Shown: piece by piece, positions 37,665-46,192 of the stretch
Layout of the letters: the number at the start of each line of letters is the position of its first letter
Numbering within the stretch: the first letter of the stretch is position 1
DNA from: Methylophilaceae bacterium
GTDB lineage: Bacteria; Pseudomonadota; Gammaproteobacteria; Burkholderiales; Methylophilaceae
Length of the DNA: 64,000 nt
Reading direction: 5' to 3'
Assembly: GCA_905339275.1 (NCBI GenBank)
Contig: CAJPFK010000004.1
Span: forward strand, 248,001-312,000
Notes under the pieces: generated by a model
Databases searched by the model: none
Told to the model about the DNA's origin: nothing
The model's input: only the letters and a program-made list of their open reading frames with translations
Program-made: the position numbers and the translations under genes

Positions 37665-37685
37665 GCCAGATGGCGGTGCTGGAAA

Positions 37686-38237
37686 CTACTTCTGGTCCCA
37701 GCTTTCTTCCCACATGCAGTGCTTGATCGTGTGGCGGTTCTTGATGAGCTCATCGATCGACGGCTCGTCATTCAATGCACGCTTGATCGCGAGCTTGGTC
37801 GCTTCGTAGTTGTTCTTGTACATGTCGGCCTTGTCCAGCTTGCCTTCCTTTGCCAGGGCAGCACAGCCTGGATCAATCCATACCAGGCTCACGATGCATA
37901 AATCATTGACCTGGTCTTTGGGAATGATGCCTTCAATGACACAGTCAACGATTGCATCGGCAGTTGCTGCCTGCACAACGCCGCCGAACAGCTCGATATT
38001 GATGGAGTCCTTTAACGTGACTTTCGGCACCATCATGGCAGCAGGGCGTACCAACTGGTTGATATCGCGTACCACGAACATCGCGGTATGGCCTTTGCTT
38101 TGTGCCATCATATTGGCGAATGCGGTGCCGACCGGGCCGTCGACAGCGCCGATGAGAATTTCCGGCATGGCGGCGGTAACATCCTTACCTTCGCTGAAAA
38201 CGGTGGCTTCACCAGCCTTGAAAACGATTTTGGACAT
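37686..38237 (-). CDS. formaldehyde-activating enzyme-like protein, expected catalytic His absent
   Basis: 183 residues homologous along its whole length to Fae, which condenses formaldehyde with tetrahydromethanopterin. Shared blocks: ILIGAVDGPVGTAFAN, VTLKD, EGIIPKDQVNDLCIVSLVWI, NNYEATKLAIKRALNDEPS. At the position of the Methylobacterium catalytic His22 (VAHIDLIIG, from memory) this protein has Met24 (AAMPEILIG). No mch, mtdB or fhc genes lie near. It may be a Fae paralogue (Fae2/Fae3 type) with another role. AAGGAAG ribosome site. Own promoter and terminator suggest strong independent expression. Confidence 0.88.
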   Translation of the reverse strand: MSKIVFKAGEATVFSEGKDVTAAMPEILIGAVDGPVGTAFANMMAQSKGHTAMFVVRDINQLVRPAAMMVPKVTLKDSINIELFGGVVQAATADAIVDCVIEGIIPKDQVNDLCIVSLVWIDPGCAALAKEGKLDKADMYKNNYEATKLAIKRALNDEPSIDELIKNRHTIKHCMWEESWDQK

Positions 38238-38275
38238 AAACTTCCTTTAAATAATAAGGGGTGGGGAAATACATT

Positions 38276-38304
38276 ATTTTACCGAAGTGAAACATAATCA
38301 ACAA
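38276..38304 (-). promoter_or_regulatory. sigma-70-type promoter of the fae-like gene
   Basis: On the minus strand TTGTTG (38304-38299) and TAAAAT (38281-38276) are spaced by exactly 17 nt, about 38 nt ahead of the ATG. Confidence 0.65.
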
Positions 38305-38346
38305 TTAGGAAAAGGCGATCGGGCGGAATGAAATCAACCGTTCGGG

Positions 38347-38781
38347 TCAGGGGTTAACGGGCTTTCGTGTCAATCGCATATCACGATGCGGAATTCCCGC
38401 ATCAAGGTACGTTTCACTGCAGACTTCGAACCCTGCCTTTTCATAGAAGGGAATCGCGTGATCTTGTGCCGAAAGCGTGATCTCATGCCACTGCCTGGCG
38501 ATGCATAATGCAACCGCGGCCTTCAGCAGCTTCGTCCCCACTCCTCGCCTGCGCCATTTCCTCAAGACCGCCATGCGGCCAATGGCGCCACCCGCCAGGA
38601 CTCTTGCGCAGCCGACCGCATGGCCGGCCTCATCCACGGCAAGCAGATGCCTGGCCTCCTGGTCCAGGCCATCCCATTCCAGTGCTGCCGGCACATGCTG
38701 CTCAATGATGAAAACCGTGCTGCGAATAGCGCTTAATTCGTCGCCTGCCTCCTGCCAGCCAACTTCCCTTATTTCAACCAA
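38347..38781 (-). CDS. GNAT-family N-acetyltransferase (ElaA-like)
   Basis: 144 residues. Acetyl-CoA loop in RMAVLRKWRRRGVGTKLLKAAV (Q/RxxGxG/A as RRRGVG) after AVGCARVL, ending AIPFYEKAGFEVCSETYLDAGIPHRDM. The last motif is typical of ElaA-like or YitI-like acetyltransferases. Substrate unknown. It starts 6 nt after the small lipoprotein gene on the same strand. Confidence 0.85.
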   Translation of the reverse strand: MVEIREVGWQEAGDELSAIRSTVFIIEQHVPAALEWDGLDQEARHLLAVDEAGHAVGCARVLAGGAIGRMAVLRKWRRRGVGTKLLKAAVALCIARQWHEITLSAQDHAIPFYEKAGFEVCSETYLDAGIPHRDMRLTRKPVNP

Positions 38782-38787
38782 GGCAAC

Positions 38788-38973
38788 TCAATCAGTTTGT
38801 TCATCCAGGCCCTGTTGCCTCTGCTCGGTGGACCGTTCGATAGCCGACACCGCTTTTTTCGCATCTTCCAGCACTTGCCGCTGATCTTCTGCAATTTTTG
38901 GGGTCTGGTCAGGAGGGGAACAGCCCGCCATTAAAATATTGATGGAAAGTAATACGGGGATCATGCGTTTCAT
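38788..38973 (-). CDS. small lipoprotein
   Basis: 61 residues with a clear lipoprotein signal (MKRMIPVLLSINILMAGC, lipobox LMAGC, Cys18) and a charged helical tail (DQRQVLEDAKKAVSAIERSTEQRQQGLDEQTD) likely to form a coiled coil. GGAGACC-type ribosome site just upstream. Operonic with the acetyltransferase. Function unknown. Confidence 0.75.
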   Translation of the reverse strand: MKRMIPVLLSINILMAGCSPPDQTPKIAEDQRQVLEDAKKAVSAIERSTEQRQQGLDEQTD

Positions 38974-39060
38974 CTCGGTCTCCTTGCCGCAGACTTGCAG
39001 CTACAAGCACTTAAGGGCATTATGCAGCATCTTTATGACGCAACAAACAAGGATAAATCA

Positions 39061-39435
39061 ATGAACAAATATCTGGCAGTGTCGGGGCGCGTGCTGCTCG
39101 CTCAAATCTTTCTGGTGCAGGTCTTCATGTTGATCAACAGCTTTACGAACAATCCGGCCGGTTACGAGCAGTATCAGGCAGCGTTGGCCAGTCATGGCTT
39201 GCCCGGCATCTTCGCGCCACTCATCATCCTCGTGCAGGCCGTCGGCGGCCTTGCCTTGCTGCTGGGTTACAAAACGCGTGTCGCCGCCATTGTCATGGCC
39301 GTATACGCGCTGTTCATCATGCTGGCGGGGCTGACACCGGCGCCATTGCAATATCTTGCCATCGTCGGTGGCCTGCTGCTGGTCGCCAGCGGCGAAACAC
39401 CGTTCAGCCTTGATGCCTGCAGAAAGAAAGCCTGA
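39061..39435 (+). CDS. DoxX-family membrane protein
   Basis: 124 residues from ATG 39061 (AAGGA 9 nt upstream; an upstream in-frame ATG at 38995 is disfavoured). Four membrane helices: LLAQIFLVQVFMLINSF, PGIFAPLIILVQAVGGLALLLGYKTRVAAIVMAVYALF, PLQYLAIVGGLLLVA. DoxX/YphA-type small membrane proteins of unclear redox function. Confidence 0.85.
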   Translation: MNKYLAVSGRVLLAQIFLVQVFMLINSFTNNPAGYEQYQAALASHGLPGIFAPLIILVQAVGGLALLLGYKTRVAAIVMAVYALFIMLAGLTPAPLQYLAIVGGLLLVASGETPFSLDACRKKA

Positions 39436-39445
39436 GGCCATACCA

Positions 39446-39477
39446 AATAAAAAAGCGCCCGCGGGCGCTTTTTTATT
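39446..39477. terminator. bidirectional intrinsic terminator between doxX-like and ispH
   Basis: Perfect palindrome with core AAAAAAGCGCCCG (arm 39446-39461, arm 39462-39477), flanked by A-run and T-run so that it serves both converging genes. Confidence 0.9.
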
Positions 39478-39487
39478 GTCTATGAAT

Positions 39488-40414
39488 TCAGGCCGATTTG
39501 AGATTTTTCGGCAACTGGAAGACGACATTCTCCACCACGCCGGCCACTTCCTGTACGTCATCGGCCCCCAGTGCCTTGAGCTTGGCGATGACTTCCTGCA
39601 CCAGCACCTCCGGCGCTGATGCCCCGGCGGAAATGCCGATGCGTTTCTTGCCGACAATCCACTCAGGGTTCAGCAGATCGGCATTGTCGATCATGTAGGA
39701 CTCCACCCCCTGGTTCTGCGCGACTTCACGCAGCCGGTTGGAGTTGGAACTGTTGGGCGAACCCACCACAATGACCAGATCGCAATCCCTGGCCATGATC
39801 TTGACCGCATCCTGCCGATTCTGTGTCGCGTAACAGATGCTGTCGCTTCTGGGCCCCTTGATTGAAGGAAAGTGCGCTTTCAATGCATCGACAATGGCCG
39901 CCGCATCATCGATCGAGAGTGTGGTCTGGGTGACATAGGACAGTTTTTCAGGGAATTGCACGTTCAGGTTGGCAACATCTTCCGGCGTTTCGACCAGGTA
40001 CATGCCGCCTTTCGACTGGCCCATGGTGCCTTCGACCTCAGGGTGGCCCCTATGCCCGATCATGATGATCTCGTGCCCGGCAGCCCGCATCTTTTCCACT
40101 TCGACATGGACTTTTGTCACCAGCGGGCAGGTCGCGTCGAATACCCGCAAACCGCGGCTTTCCGCCTCCGTGCGCACATCCTTGGAAACGCCGTGGGCAC
40201 TGAAAATTACGGTGTTCCCGGCAGGTATCTCGTCCAGTTCTTCAACGAAAATGGCGCCTTTTGCCTTTAACTCATCGACGACGAATTTGTTATGGACCAC
40301 TTCATGGCGCACATAGATTGGCGCACCGAATTTTTCGAGCGCCTGTTCAACGATGATAATCGCGCGATCTACGCCAGCGCAGAAGCCGCGCGGGTTTGCA
40401 AGAAGTATGTCCAT
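39488..40414 (-). CDS. ispH: 4-hydroxy-3-methylbut-2-enyl diphosphate reductase
   Basis: 308 residues; last step of the MEP isoprenoid pathway, giving IPP and DMAPP. 4Fe-4S ligands are the Cys in [18 protein letters not shown] and [10 protein letters not shown]; substrate residues in [16 protein letters not shown] and [14 protein letters not shown] and SAGASAPE also conserved. Complete. Confidence 0.98.
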   Translation of the reverse strand: MDILLANPRGFCAGVDRAIIIVEQALEKFGAPIYVRHEVVHNKFVVDELKAKGAIFVEELDEIPAGNTVIFSAHGVSKDVRTEAESRGLRVFDATCPLVTKVHVEVEKMRAAGHEIIMIGHRGHPEVEGTMGQSKGGMYLVETPEDVANLNVQFPEKLSYVTQTTLSIDDAAAIVDALKAHFPSIKGPRSDSICYATQNRQDAVKIMARDCDLVIVVGSPNSSNSNRLREVAQNQGVESYMIDNADLLNPEWIVGKKRIGISAGASAPEVLVQEVIAKLKALGADDVQEVAGVVENVVFQLPKNLKSA

Positions 40415-40419
40415 GGTTC

Positions 40420-41334
40420 CTAGTTACCCAGCCAGTGGGCAAAGGTGATTAACAGTAATAGCCCGATCATCAGCACCAGAACGCGCCAGACCAGGCCGAT
40501 TGCGCTTTGCAGGTAATCTGCATCGGCTTCGTCGCCGAGCCCGAGTTCGGGCCGGAAGACAATGACGCCCTTGTACGGAAGGGGCTCGCCCAATTTTACA
40601 CCGAGCGCTCCTGCCCCACTAGCCAGGATAATGCCGAGCGCCTGGTTGGGCCAGGTTTCTGCCTGGGTGCGCCAGCAATAAACGGCATCTTCAAAATCCC
40701 CCACGATTGCGAAACAGGATGCGGTAACCCGTGCAGGCACCCAGTCGATCCATTCGAATACCCGTTCGGCAAACCGGTTGAAAGCATTGTCCTGCTGTGG
40801 ATGCCATTCCAGTTTGAGCAAGTAGGTCAGGCGATAGAGCAAGGCGCCCGCCGGGCCGAGAATGACAAACCACAGTATCGGGCCGAACAAGCCCTGATGC
40901 GCGCGCTTCAGGGCGGTTTCGATGCTTGTGCGGGATAGCTGGGTCTGGGAGTAGGCATCGGCATCCACACCTTCCCAGCTTTTGAACAGGGCGCGTGCAT
41001 GATCGATGTTGTAGTCACGCAATGCGGCAACAATCTGCTCCGCCCGCCGCTCAAACTGGCTGAATCGTAATGTCAGGTAAAGTACGGCGATGCCGAACAG
41101 CAGTCCCACGAGAAAGTTGATGCTGAGCAGGAAGAAATAGCCGAGCCCCACAATCAATGTGGGCAACAGCGCGCCAAGCAGCCATGCAATCACCCCATGC
41201 CGGTTTTTGCCGCCGTTGAAATTCCGCTCCAGCCAGTGGGCATATGGCGAGAAGATATGCTGCAACAGATCGAGCGACTTGTGCGGCCGGTAATAGGTCA
41301 GCGCCAGGGCGCCAATCAACGCGAGAAAATTCAT
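40420..41334 (-). CDS. CobD/CbiB-family membrane protein
   Basis: 304 residues with several membrane helices. Has the family pattern of adenosylcobinamide-phosphate synthase relatives ([57 protein letters not shown]), but in a context without cobalamin genes. Betaproteobacterial members of this type are often annotated CobD/CbiB without biochemical proof and relate to AmpE. Overlaps the upstream gene by 4 nt. Confidence 0.8.
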   Translation of the reverse strand: MNFLALIGALALTYYRPHKSLDLLQHIFSPYAHWLERNFNGGKNRHGVIAWLLGALLPTLIVGLGYFFLLSINFLVGLLFGIAVLYLTLRFSQFERRAEQIVAALRDYNIDHARALFKSWEGVDADAYSQTQLSRTSIETALKRAHQGLFGPILWFVILGPAGALLYRLTYLLKLEWHPQQDNAFNRFAERVFEWIDWVPARVTASCFAIVGDFEDAVYCWRTQAETWPNQALGIILASGAGALGVKLGEPLPYKGVIVFRPELGLGDEADADYLQSAIGLVWRVLVLMIGLLLLITFAHWLGN

Positions 41335-41951
41335 GATACGCTCCCGGTGCCCGCGGCGGTTTTCTGATCTGTCGCAAAAGGCATTTCAACACTGAGTACA
41401 CTGTCCTTGACGATTTCCAGCGTGGGTAAATGCAAGGTCATCCGATGCTGGTCCGAATAATCGATCAATGCGGAATAGGCTTTCCCGTAAGCGAATAAAG
41501 GGTGCGCCCTGATTTCGGCCACCACGACTTTTCGTGGCGGGATGATTTCGAGCGCCAGCGGCGGCTGGATATTGGCACCCTCGCCGATGATGAATCCGGT
41601 GCGCGCCCTGAGCGCTTTATAGGGCGTGCTTCTCGGGTCGGACAGAATCAGCGACAAAGGCGCGATTGCCTCGATATTTTGCTGTTTCAGGTAGAACATG
41701 ACTTCATCGCGTTTGGATTCCAGTTTGGAATAAGGTCCCTCGGCCTCCATGTAAGCAAACCGGTAGTTGCCGCGTTCCGCAATCTGCACCGTGGCCGAAG
41801 AAAACAGGCCCCACCACCACAGTATTGCAGTGACCGGGATAACGAAGACGATCAGAAAATATGGCCAGTGTTTTTTCACGCGCAGAGAATAGAAGCCGGG
41901 AACGAGGATGAATACCCTGAAAAGATACCATAATCTGTCGGTGCCATACAC
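41331..41951 (-). CDS. membrane-anchored GyrI-like domain protein
   Basis: 206 residues; GTG start at 41951 uncertain. One N-terminal membrane helix (YFLIVFVIPVTAILWWWGLF), then a beta-rich soluble domain (FAYMEAEGPYSKLESKRDEVMFYLKQQ, RARTGFIIGEG, LALEIIPPRKVVVAEIRAHPLFAYGKAYSALIDY) resembling GyrI-like/SOUL-type ligand-binding folds. No function known. Coupled to the CbiB-like gene. Confidence 0.65.
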   Translation of the reverse strand: MYGTDRLWYLFRVFILVPGFYSLRVKKHWPYFLIVFVIPVTAILWWWGLFSSATVQIAERGNYRFAYMEAEGPYSKLESKRDEVMFYLKQQNIEAIAPLSLILSDPRSTPYKALRARTGFIIGEGANIQPPLALEIIPPRKVVVAEIRAHPLFAYGKAYSALIDYSDQHRMTLHLPTLEIVKDSVLSVEMPFATDQKTAAGTGSVS

Positions 41952-41956
41952 CTTGT

Positions 41957-41965
41957 TGGTATAAT
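41957..41965 (+). promoter_or_regulatory. extended -10 promoter of purU
   Basis: TTGGTATAAT carries TGN-TATAAT; no good -35. About 32 nt before the predicted purU leader start at 41972 and 39 nt before the ATG. Confidence 0.5.
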
Positions 41966-42003
41966 CGGCAGGATTACCCGATCACCTCTGTCTGACAGCA
42001 CCT

Positions 42004-42861
42004 ATGATGAAAAATACCGCAACGTTGCTCATAACCTGCCCGGATCGCAAAGGGCTGGTTGCGGCTATCGCTGATTTTCTCTACAGCCATGATGCCAATA
42101 TCCTGCATGCGGACCAGCACCAGGATAGTGAAAACAACCTGTTCCTGATGCGTATCGAATGGGATTTGAACGGCTTTGCCATCCCTGTGGAAGATATTCC
42201 CCGGCATTTTGCCCCGGTCGCCTCGCGATTCGAAATGCAGTGGCAGTTGAAGCTTTCAGCGAAGAAACCGCAAGTGGCGATCATGGTGTCGCAATACGAC
42301 CACTGCCTGGCGGATTTGCTGCACCGCCACCAGGGTGGCGAACTCAATTGCGATATTTCCCTTATCATCAGCAACCACCGCCATACGGAAAAACTGGCCG
42401 CCTTCTACGGCATCCCTTTTCACTGCATCGAAGTCACCAGGGAAAACAAGGCCGAGGCAGAAGCGAAACAGTTTGCCCTGTTCGATGAAAACCGGATCGA
42501 CCTCATCGTGCTGGCGCGTTACATGCAGATTCTCTCGCCGGATTTCGTCCAGCGTTATCCGCAACGCATCATCAATATCCACCACTCATTCCTGCCGGCT
42601 TTCGTTGGCGCCCGCCCTTACCATCGGGCCTTCGAGCGCGGCGTCAAGCTGATAGGGGCCACCAGCCACTATGTCACCGAGGTGCTTGATGAAGGTCCGA
42701 TTATCGAGCAGGACATCACCCGCATATCCCACAGGGAGCAGGTGGAAGACCTGATTCAGAAAGGGCGGGACCTGGAGCGTATCGTGCTGTCGCGTGCCGT
42801 GCGCTGGCATATTGAAAGCCGAATTCTGGTGTATGCCAACAAGACCGTGGTTTTTGATTAG
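42004..42861 (+). CDS. purU: formyltetrahydrofolate deformylase
   Basis: 285 residues: N-terminal ACT domain (TLLITCPDRKGLVAAIADFLYSHDANILHADQHQD) and formyltransferase-type hydrolase (ISNHRH, NIHHSFLPAFVGARPYHRA, GATSHYVTEVLDEGPIIEQD with catalytic Asn/His/Asp set). Hydrolyses 10-formyl-THF to THF and formate, balancing C1 folates. Confidence 0.96.
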   Translation: MMKNTATLLITCPDRKGLVAAIADFLYSHDANILHADQHQDSENNLFLMRIEWDLNGFAIPVEDIPRHFAPVASRFEMQWQLKLSAKKPQVAIMVSQYDHCLADLLHRHQGGELNCDISLIISNHRHTEKLAAFYGIPFHCIEVTRENKAEAEAKQFALFDENRIDLIVLARYMQILSPDFVQRYPQRIINIHHSFLPAFVGARPYHRAFERGVKLIGATSHYVTEVLDEGPIIEQDITRISHREQVEDLIQKGRDLERIVLSRAVRWHIESRILVYANKTVVFD

Positions 42862-42983
42862 CAGTCCTTAACGATTTTTCCGCCATGGGGCCGGCAGGCA
42901 GTCTGCTGCGCCCGGCGGACAAGGCCCTTGGGCTCCGGCTGAATAACAGCCAATCAATTCCAGCATTATTTGTATTGTGGCAG

Positions 42984-43080
42984 ATGCCGGATTATCGTCC
43001 GGCATGACAATTGTTAAGAGTTGCCGTTGTGCCAGCCTGCGTCGCAACCATTTCCGTCATTCCGGCCTGCGAGCCGGAAT
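42984..43080. repeat. REP-like intergenic hairpins
   Basis: Hairpin ATGCCGG/CCGGCAT at 42984-43005 and ATTCCGGC/GCCGGAAT at 43059-43080 between purU and lysA. The rest of 42862-43128 shows no gene. Related hairpins recur at 52488-52693 and 55245-55268. Confidence 0.65.
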
Positions 43081-43128
43081 CTCGTGCAGGCTAACAAGGC
43101 GCCTGATGCACGTCCGTCATGAAACGGT

Positions 43129-44409
43129 TCACCGGCTGCTTCCGGTGGTGTAAACCAGCCCGATGCGTTCCAGCTCGAAAAGCTGTTCAACGGATTCGCG
43201 TTGACGAATCAGAGCGCAAGTATCCCCATCCACCATCACCTCTGCCGCTCGCGGGCGCGTATTGTAGTTGGAGCTCATGCTCATGCCGTAAGCCCCTGCG
43301 GAGAGGATTGCCAGCAAGTCGCCTTCCTCGATCGCTAGGCTGCGGTCATGCCCAAGAAAATCGCCGCTCTCGCATACCGGGCCGACCACCTCATACGGCT
43401 GGCCGGGCTGACTCCTGGATGCGACCGCGACAATTTCATGATAGGCATCATAAAGCGCGGGACGCATTAAGTCGTTCATCGCCGCATCGACAATCGCGAA
43501 GTTTTTTGCTTCCGTGTGTTTCAGGTACTCTACTCTTGTCAACAGCAAACCGGCATTACCCACCAGCGCACGGCCTGGCTCAAACACCAGCCTGACCTTG
43601 CGGTTGCCGAGTTTCTCCAGCATGGCGCGGGCGTATTCCGCGAAGTCGGGCGGGGTCTCGTCGCTGTAGCAGATACCGATACCGCCACCCGCATCGATAT
43701 GCCGGATATGGATGCCTGCCGCTTCCAGTTCATCCACCAGCGCCAGCACGCGGTCGAAGGCGTCGAGAAACGGCGAAAGCTCGGTCAACTGGGAGCCGAT
43801 GTGGCAATCGATGCCGTGCACGGCAATGTTCGGCAGCTTCGCGGCACGCTGGTACAGGCTGAACGCCTCTTCGTAGGCAACACCGAATTTGTTGTTCTTG
43901 AGTCCGGTCGAAATATAAGGATGCGTCCTGGCATCCACGTTCGGGTTCACCCGCAGCGAAACCGGTGCGACTTTGCCCATGGCGCCTGCTACCCGGTTCA
44001 GCCTTTCCAGCTCGGCCGAAGACTCCACGTTGAAACAGAAAATCCCCGCTTCCAGCGCCGCCTGCATTTCAGAAGCCGTCTTGCCGACCCCGGAAAATAC
44101 AACTTTTGCCGGGTCGCCGCCCGCGGCCAGTACGCGCGCGAGCTCACCGCCGGAGACGATATCGAACCCTGCCCCCAGTTGCGCGAAAAGATTCAGGATC
44201 GCAAGGCTAGGGTTGGCTTTGACCGCAAAGCAGACCAGGTGGTCGCTGCCGTCGAAGCCTGCCTCAAAGCGCTGGAATGCCGACACCAGCGCCGCTTTTG
44301 AATAGACGTAACAAGGTGTCCCGTATTCGGACGCAATCTGCGCCAATGGAACATTCTCGGCGTAAAGCCCGGTTTGGCCCTCGCCCTGTTTAAAAGTAAA
44401 AGGATTCAC
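43129..44409 (-). CDS. lysA: diaminopimelate decarboxylase
   Basis: 426 residues from GTG 44409, which gives the usual opening (MNPFTFKQG); an upstream in-frame ATG at 44472 would run through the lptM region. PLP enzyme making lysine. PLP-lysine in [13 protein letters not shown], dimer/active-site pieces [25 protein letters not shown] and CESGDFLG. Downstream of lptM on the same strand, the arrangement common in Proteobacteria. Confidence 0.95.
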   Translation of the reverse strand: MNPFTFKQGEGQTGLYAENVPLAQIASEYGTPCYVYSKAALVSAFQRFEAGFDGSDHLVCFAVKANPSLAILNLFAQLGAGFDIVSGGELARVLAAGGDPAKVVFSGVGKTASEMQAALEAGIFCFNVESSAELERLNRVAGAMGKVAPVSLRVNPNVDARTHPYISTGLKNNKFGVAYEEAFSLYQRAAKLPNIAVHGIDCHIGSQLTELSPFLDAFDRVLALVDELEAAGIHIRHIDAGGGIGICYSDETPPDFAEYARAMLEKLGNRKVRLVFEPGRALVGNAGLLLTRVEYLKHTEAKNFAIVDAAMNDLMRPALYDAYHEIVAVASRSQPGQPYEVVGPVCESGDFLGHDRSLAIEEGDLLAILSAGAYGMSMSSNYNTRPRAAEVMVDGDTCALIRQRESVEQLFELERIGLVYTTGSSR

Positions 44410-44440
44410 GAAAGATATGGATATGGCAGAGTTGAAGGAA

Positions 44441-44569
44441 TCAGTTTTTCGGCGCGGCGCTGGTATCGGCATCCTGCGGATATTGTTTTTCCGGGATGTA
44501 AAGCGGCCCCTTGGTGCCGCATGCTGCCAATCCCAGACACACCAGCAGGCAAAATGAAATCAGCCGCAT
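44441..44569 (-). CDS. lptM: LPS translocon maturation chaperone-type small lipoprotein
   Basis: 42 residues: [20 protein letters not shown] with lipobox LAAC (Cys17), then GPLYIPE and a short polar tail. GTKGPLY..P is the LptM (formerly YifL) pattern, and yifL next to lysA is the standard gene order. LptM helps assembly of LptD/E, the LPS export complex. The gap to lysA is 31 nt. Too short for most gene finders. Confidence 0.88.
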   Translation of the reverse strand: MRLISFCLLVCLGLAACGTKGPLYIPEKQYPQDADTSAAPKN

Positions 44570-44729
44570 CGTCTATTGATTCCAAAAAACTTCAGTTTAA
44601 CATATCGCCTTCCATGAGGATAACCGCCCTTGAATGACCGCTTATCCGGCACTCGGCGCCGATTATCCGATACAACTGGAGTTCCGGAAAATTTTCCATC
44701 AGGATACAGTGAGCACAAAGGGGATTGCC

Positions 44730-45185
44730 ATGCAAAACAGTGGAATGATCAAAAGCAAACGGACAATCGATGGCTTCACGCTCATCGAGTTGATGATCGT
44801 TGTTACGATAGTTGCGATATTGTCCGCGATTGCATTGCCCAATTATTCAGCCTATGTGCAGCGCGGCAAGATTGCTGAAGCCACTTCTACCTTGCAGGAA
44901 CTCAGGGTGCGCATGGAGCGGTATTACCAGGACAACAGGACATATGCGAATGGTGCTAACTGTGGTGTTGCGATGCCGACTTCACCTGCAGTGGAACATT
45001 TCACTTATAACTGCGTACTTCCTGACGGAAACCAGACTTATCTACTGACTGCAACAGGGAAATCAGATAAGGGTATGTCTGGTTTTGTCTATACGATAGA
45101 CCAGAATAATGCCAAGAAGACAACTACTTTCAAGGGCGGGACTGGTTCAGACGATTGCTGGTTGACGAGGGCGGGAGCCTGCTGA
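44730..45185 (+). CDS. type IV pilin-like protein (PilE type)
   Basis: 151 residues from ATG 44730 with AAAGGGGA 5 nt before. Type III signal: short leader to IDG, cleavage before FTLIELMIVVTIVAILSAIALPNY with Glu5. C-terminal disulfide pair is likely (Cys in NCGV, NCVLP, DDCWL, AC). It resembles PilE/minor pilin of betaproteobacteria, and heads the minor pilin operon with 1-nt overlap to the next gene. Confidence 0.9.
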   Translation: MQNSGMIKSKRTIDGFTLIELMIVVTIVAILSAIALPNYSAYVQRGKIAEATSTLQELRVRMERYYQDNRTYANGANCGVAMPTSPAVEHFTYNCVLPDGNQTYLLTATGKSDKGMSGFVYTIDQNNAKKTTTFKGGTGSDDCWLTRAGAC

Positions 45186-45739
45186 TGAATAAGGCTGCCA
45201 TCCGTGGCTTCACCATCATCGAGCTCATGCTGGCGATTTTTATCACGGCGATATTGCTCGCGCTTGCTATTCCCAGTTTTAAAACGATGCTTTTGAACTA
45301 CCAGCTTCGCACGGTGGCAGAGGGCATCAATAATGGATTGCAGCTCGCTAGGGCTGAAGCTGTCAGAAGAAATACCAATGTTGAATTTACTTTGGGAGCA
45401 GGTTCCGACTGGACCGTGGGGTGTCAGATAGAGGTAGGCGATGATGACGGCGATGGAGTGGATGATTGCCCGCTAGAAATCCAGAGCAAATCCAGCAATG
45501 AGTCAGGTACCCTGGCAATTCTGTCAGTTCAGCCGGCAGGCACTCAAAAAGTCACATTCAATGGTCTGGGACGGGTAACAGCAAACAACGATGGGACTGA
45601 CTCTATCAGTCGAATCGACATTGATATTGATGGGCTTGATGAAGAGGACAGTCGCGATTTACGTATAGTAATCAGTGGCGGCAGCGTTCATTTTTGTGAT
45701 CCTAATGTGACGGCAGACGGAGATCCAAGGGCATGCTGA
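45185..45739 (+). CDS. GspH/FimT-family pseudopilin
   Basis: 184 residues. Prepilin leader and GFTIIELMLAIFITAILLALAIPSFKTML with Glu5; then the GspH/FimT domain (GINNGLQLARAEAVRRNTNVEFTLG). Part of the tip-initiating minor pilin complex. ATGA coupling to the PilE-like gene; 7-nt overlap with PilV. An acidic segment (EVGDDDGDGVDDCP) could bind calcium. Confidence 0.9.
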   Translation: MNKAAIRGFTIIELMLAIFITAILLALAIPSFKTMLLNYQLRTVAEGINNGLQLARAEAVRRNTNVEFTLGAGSDWTVGCQIEVGDDDGDGVDDCPLEIQSKSSNESGTLAILSVQPAGTQKVTFNGLGRVTANNDGTDSISRIDIDIDGLDEEDSRDLRIVISGGSVHFCDPNVTADGDPRAC

Positions 45740-46185
45740 ACAGGTTTAAAACTATGAATAAACCAGTGGTTGTGAAGGATCAACGCGGTTCGGTTTTACT
45801 CGAAGGCCTGATCTCCATATTGATTTTTTCCATGGGTATTCTGGCGATTGTCGGTTTGCAGGCATCGGCCATCAAAACCGTTGCAGATTCGCAATACAGG
45901 CTGGAGGCCAGCTATCTTGCCAATCAGGTAATTTCCAATATGTGGACGAATGTTTCCGCTATCAATACTTTTAGTTATCCCGGTGGCAGCGCTGAGTTTT
46001 TAACTGACTGGATCAATGAGGTTGAGGCTAAATTGCCGGGATCAGATACCAATGAGCCAACGGTGGTAGTAAGCGGTGATGCAACCGATGGATATACAGC
46101 GACGATTACGCTTTTCTGGAAGGCTCCGGGAGAGACGAATTCGCACAATTACACGGCAGTGGCCTATATCAACGCCAACCCATGA
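45733..46185 (+). CDS. pilV: minor pilin PilV
   Basis: 150 residues; leader ending RG, then SVLLEGLISILIFSMGILAIVGLQASAIK with Glu5 of the pilin motif and PilV-type WTNVSAIN downstream. Component of the PilVWX minor pilin set needed to start type IV pilus assembly and to display PilY1. Confidence 0.9.
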   Translation: MLNRFKTMNKPVVVKDQRGSVLLEGLISILIFSMGILAIVGLQASAIKTVADSQYRLEASYLANQVISNMWTNVSAINTFSYPGGSAEFLTDWINEVEAKLPGSDTNEPTVVVSGDATDGYTATITLFWKAPGETNSHNYTAVAYINANP

Positions 46186-46192
46186 GGCATCA

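Noticed and set aside
37686-38237. Using the Fae-like gene as proof of methylotrophy
   Set aside because: The expected catalytic histidine is absent and no H4MPT pathway gene is near.
40420-41334. Assigning cobalamin synthesis (cbiB/cobD) as function
   Set aside because: No other cobalamin gene in the region and the family is often over-annotated.
44570-44729. Sigma-54 promoter for the pilin operon
   Set aside because: GGCAC near 44650 has no TTGC at the required 10-nt spacing.
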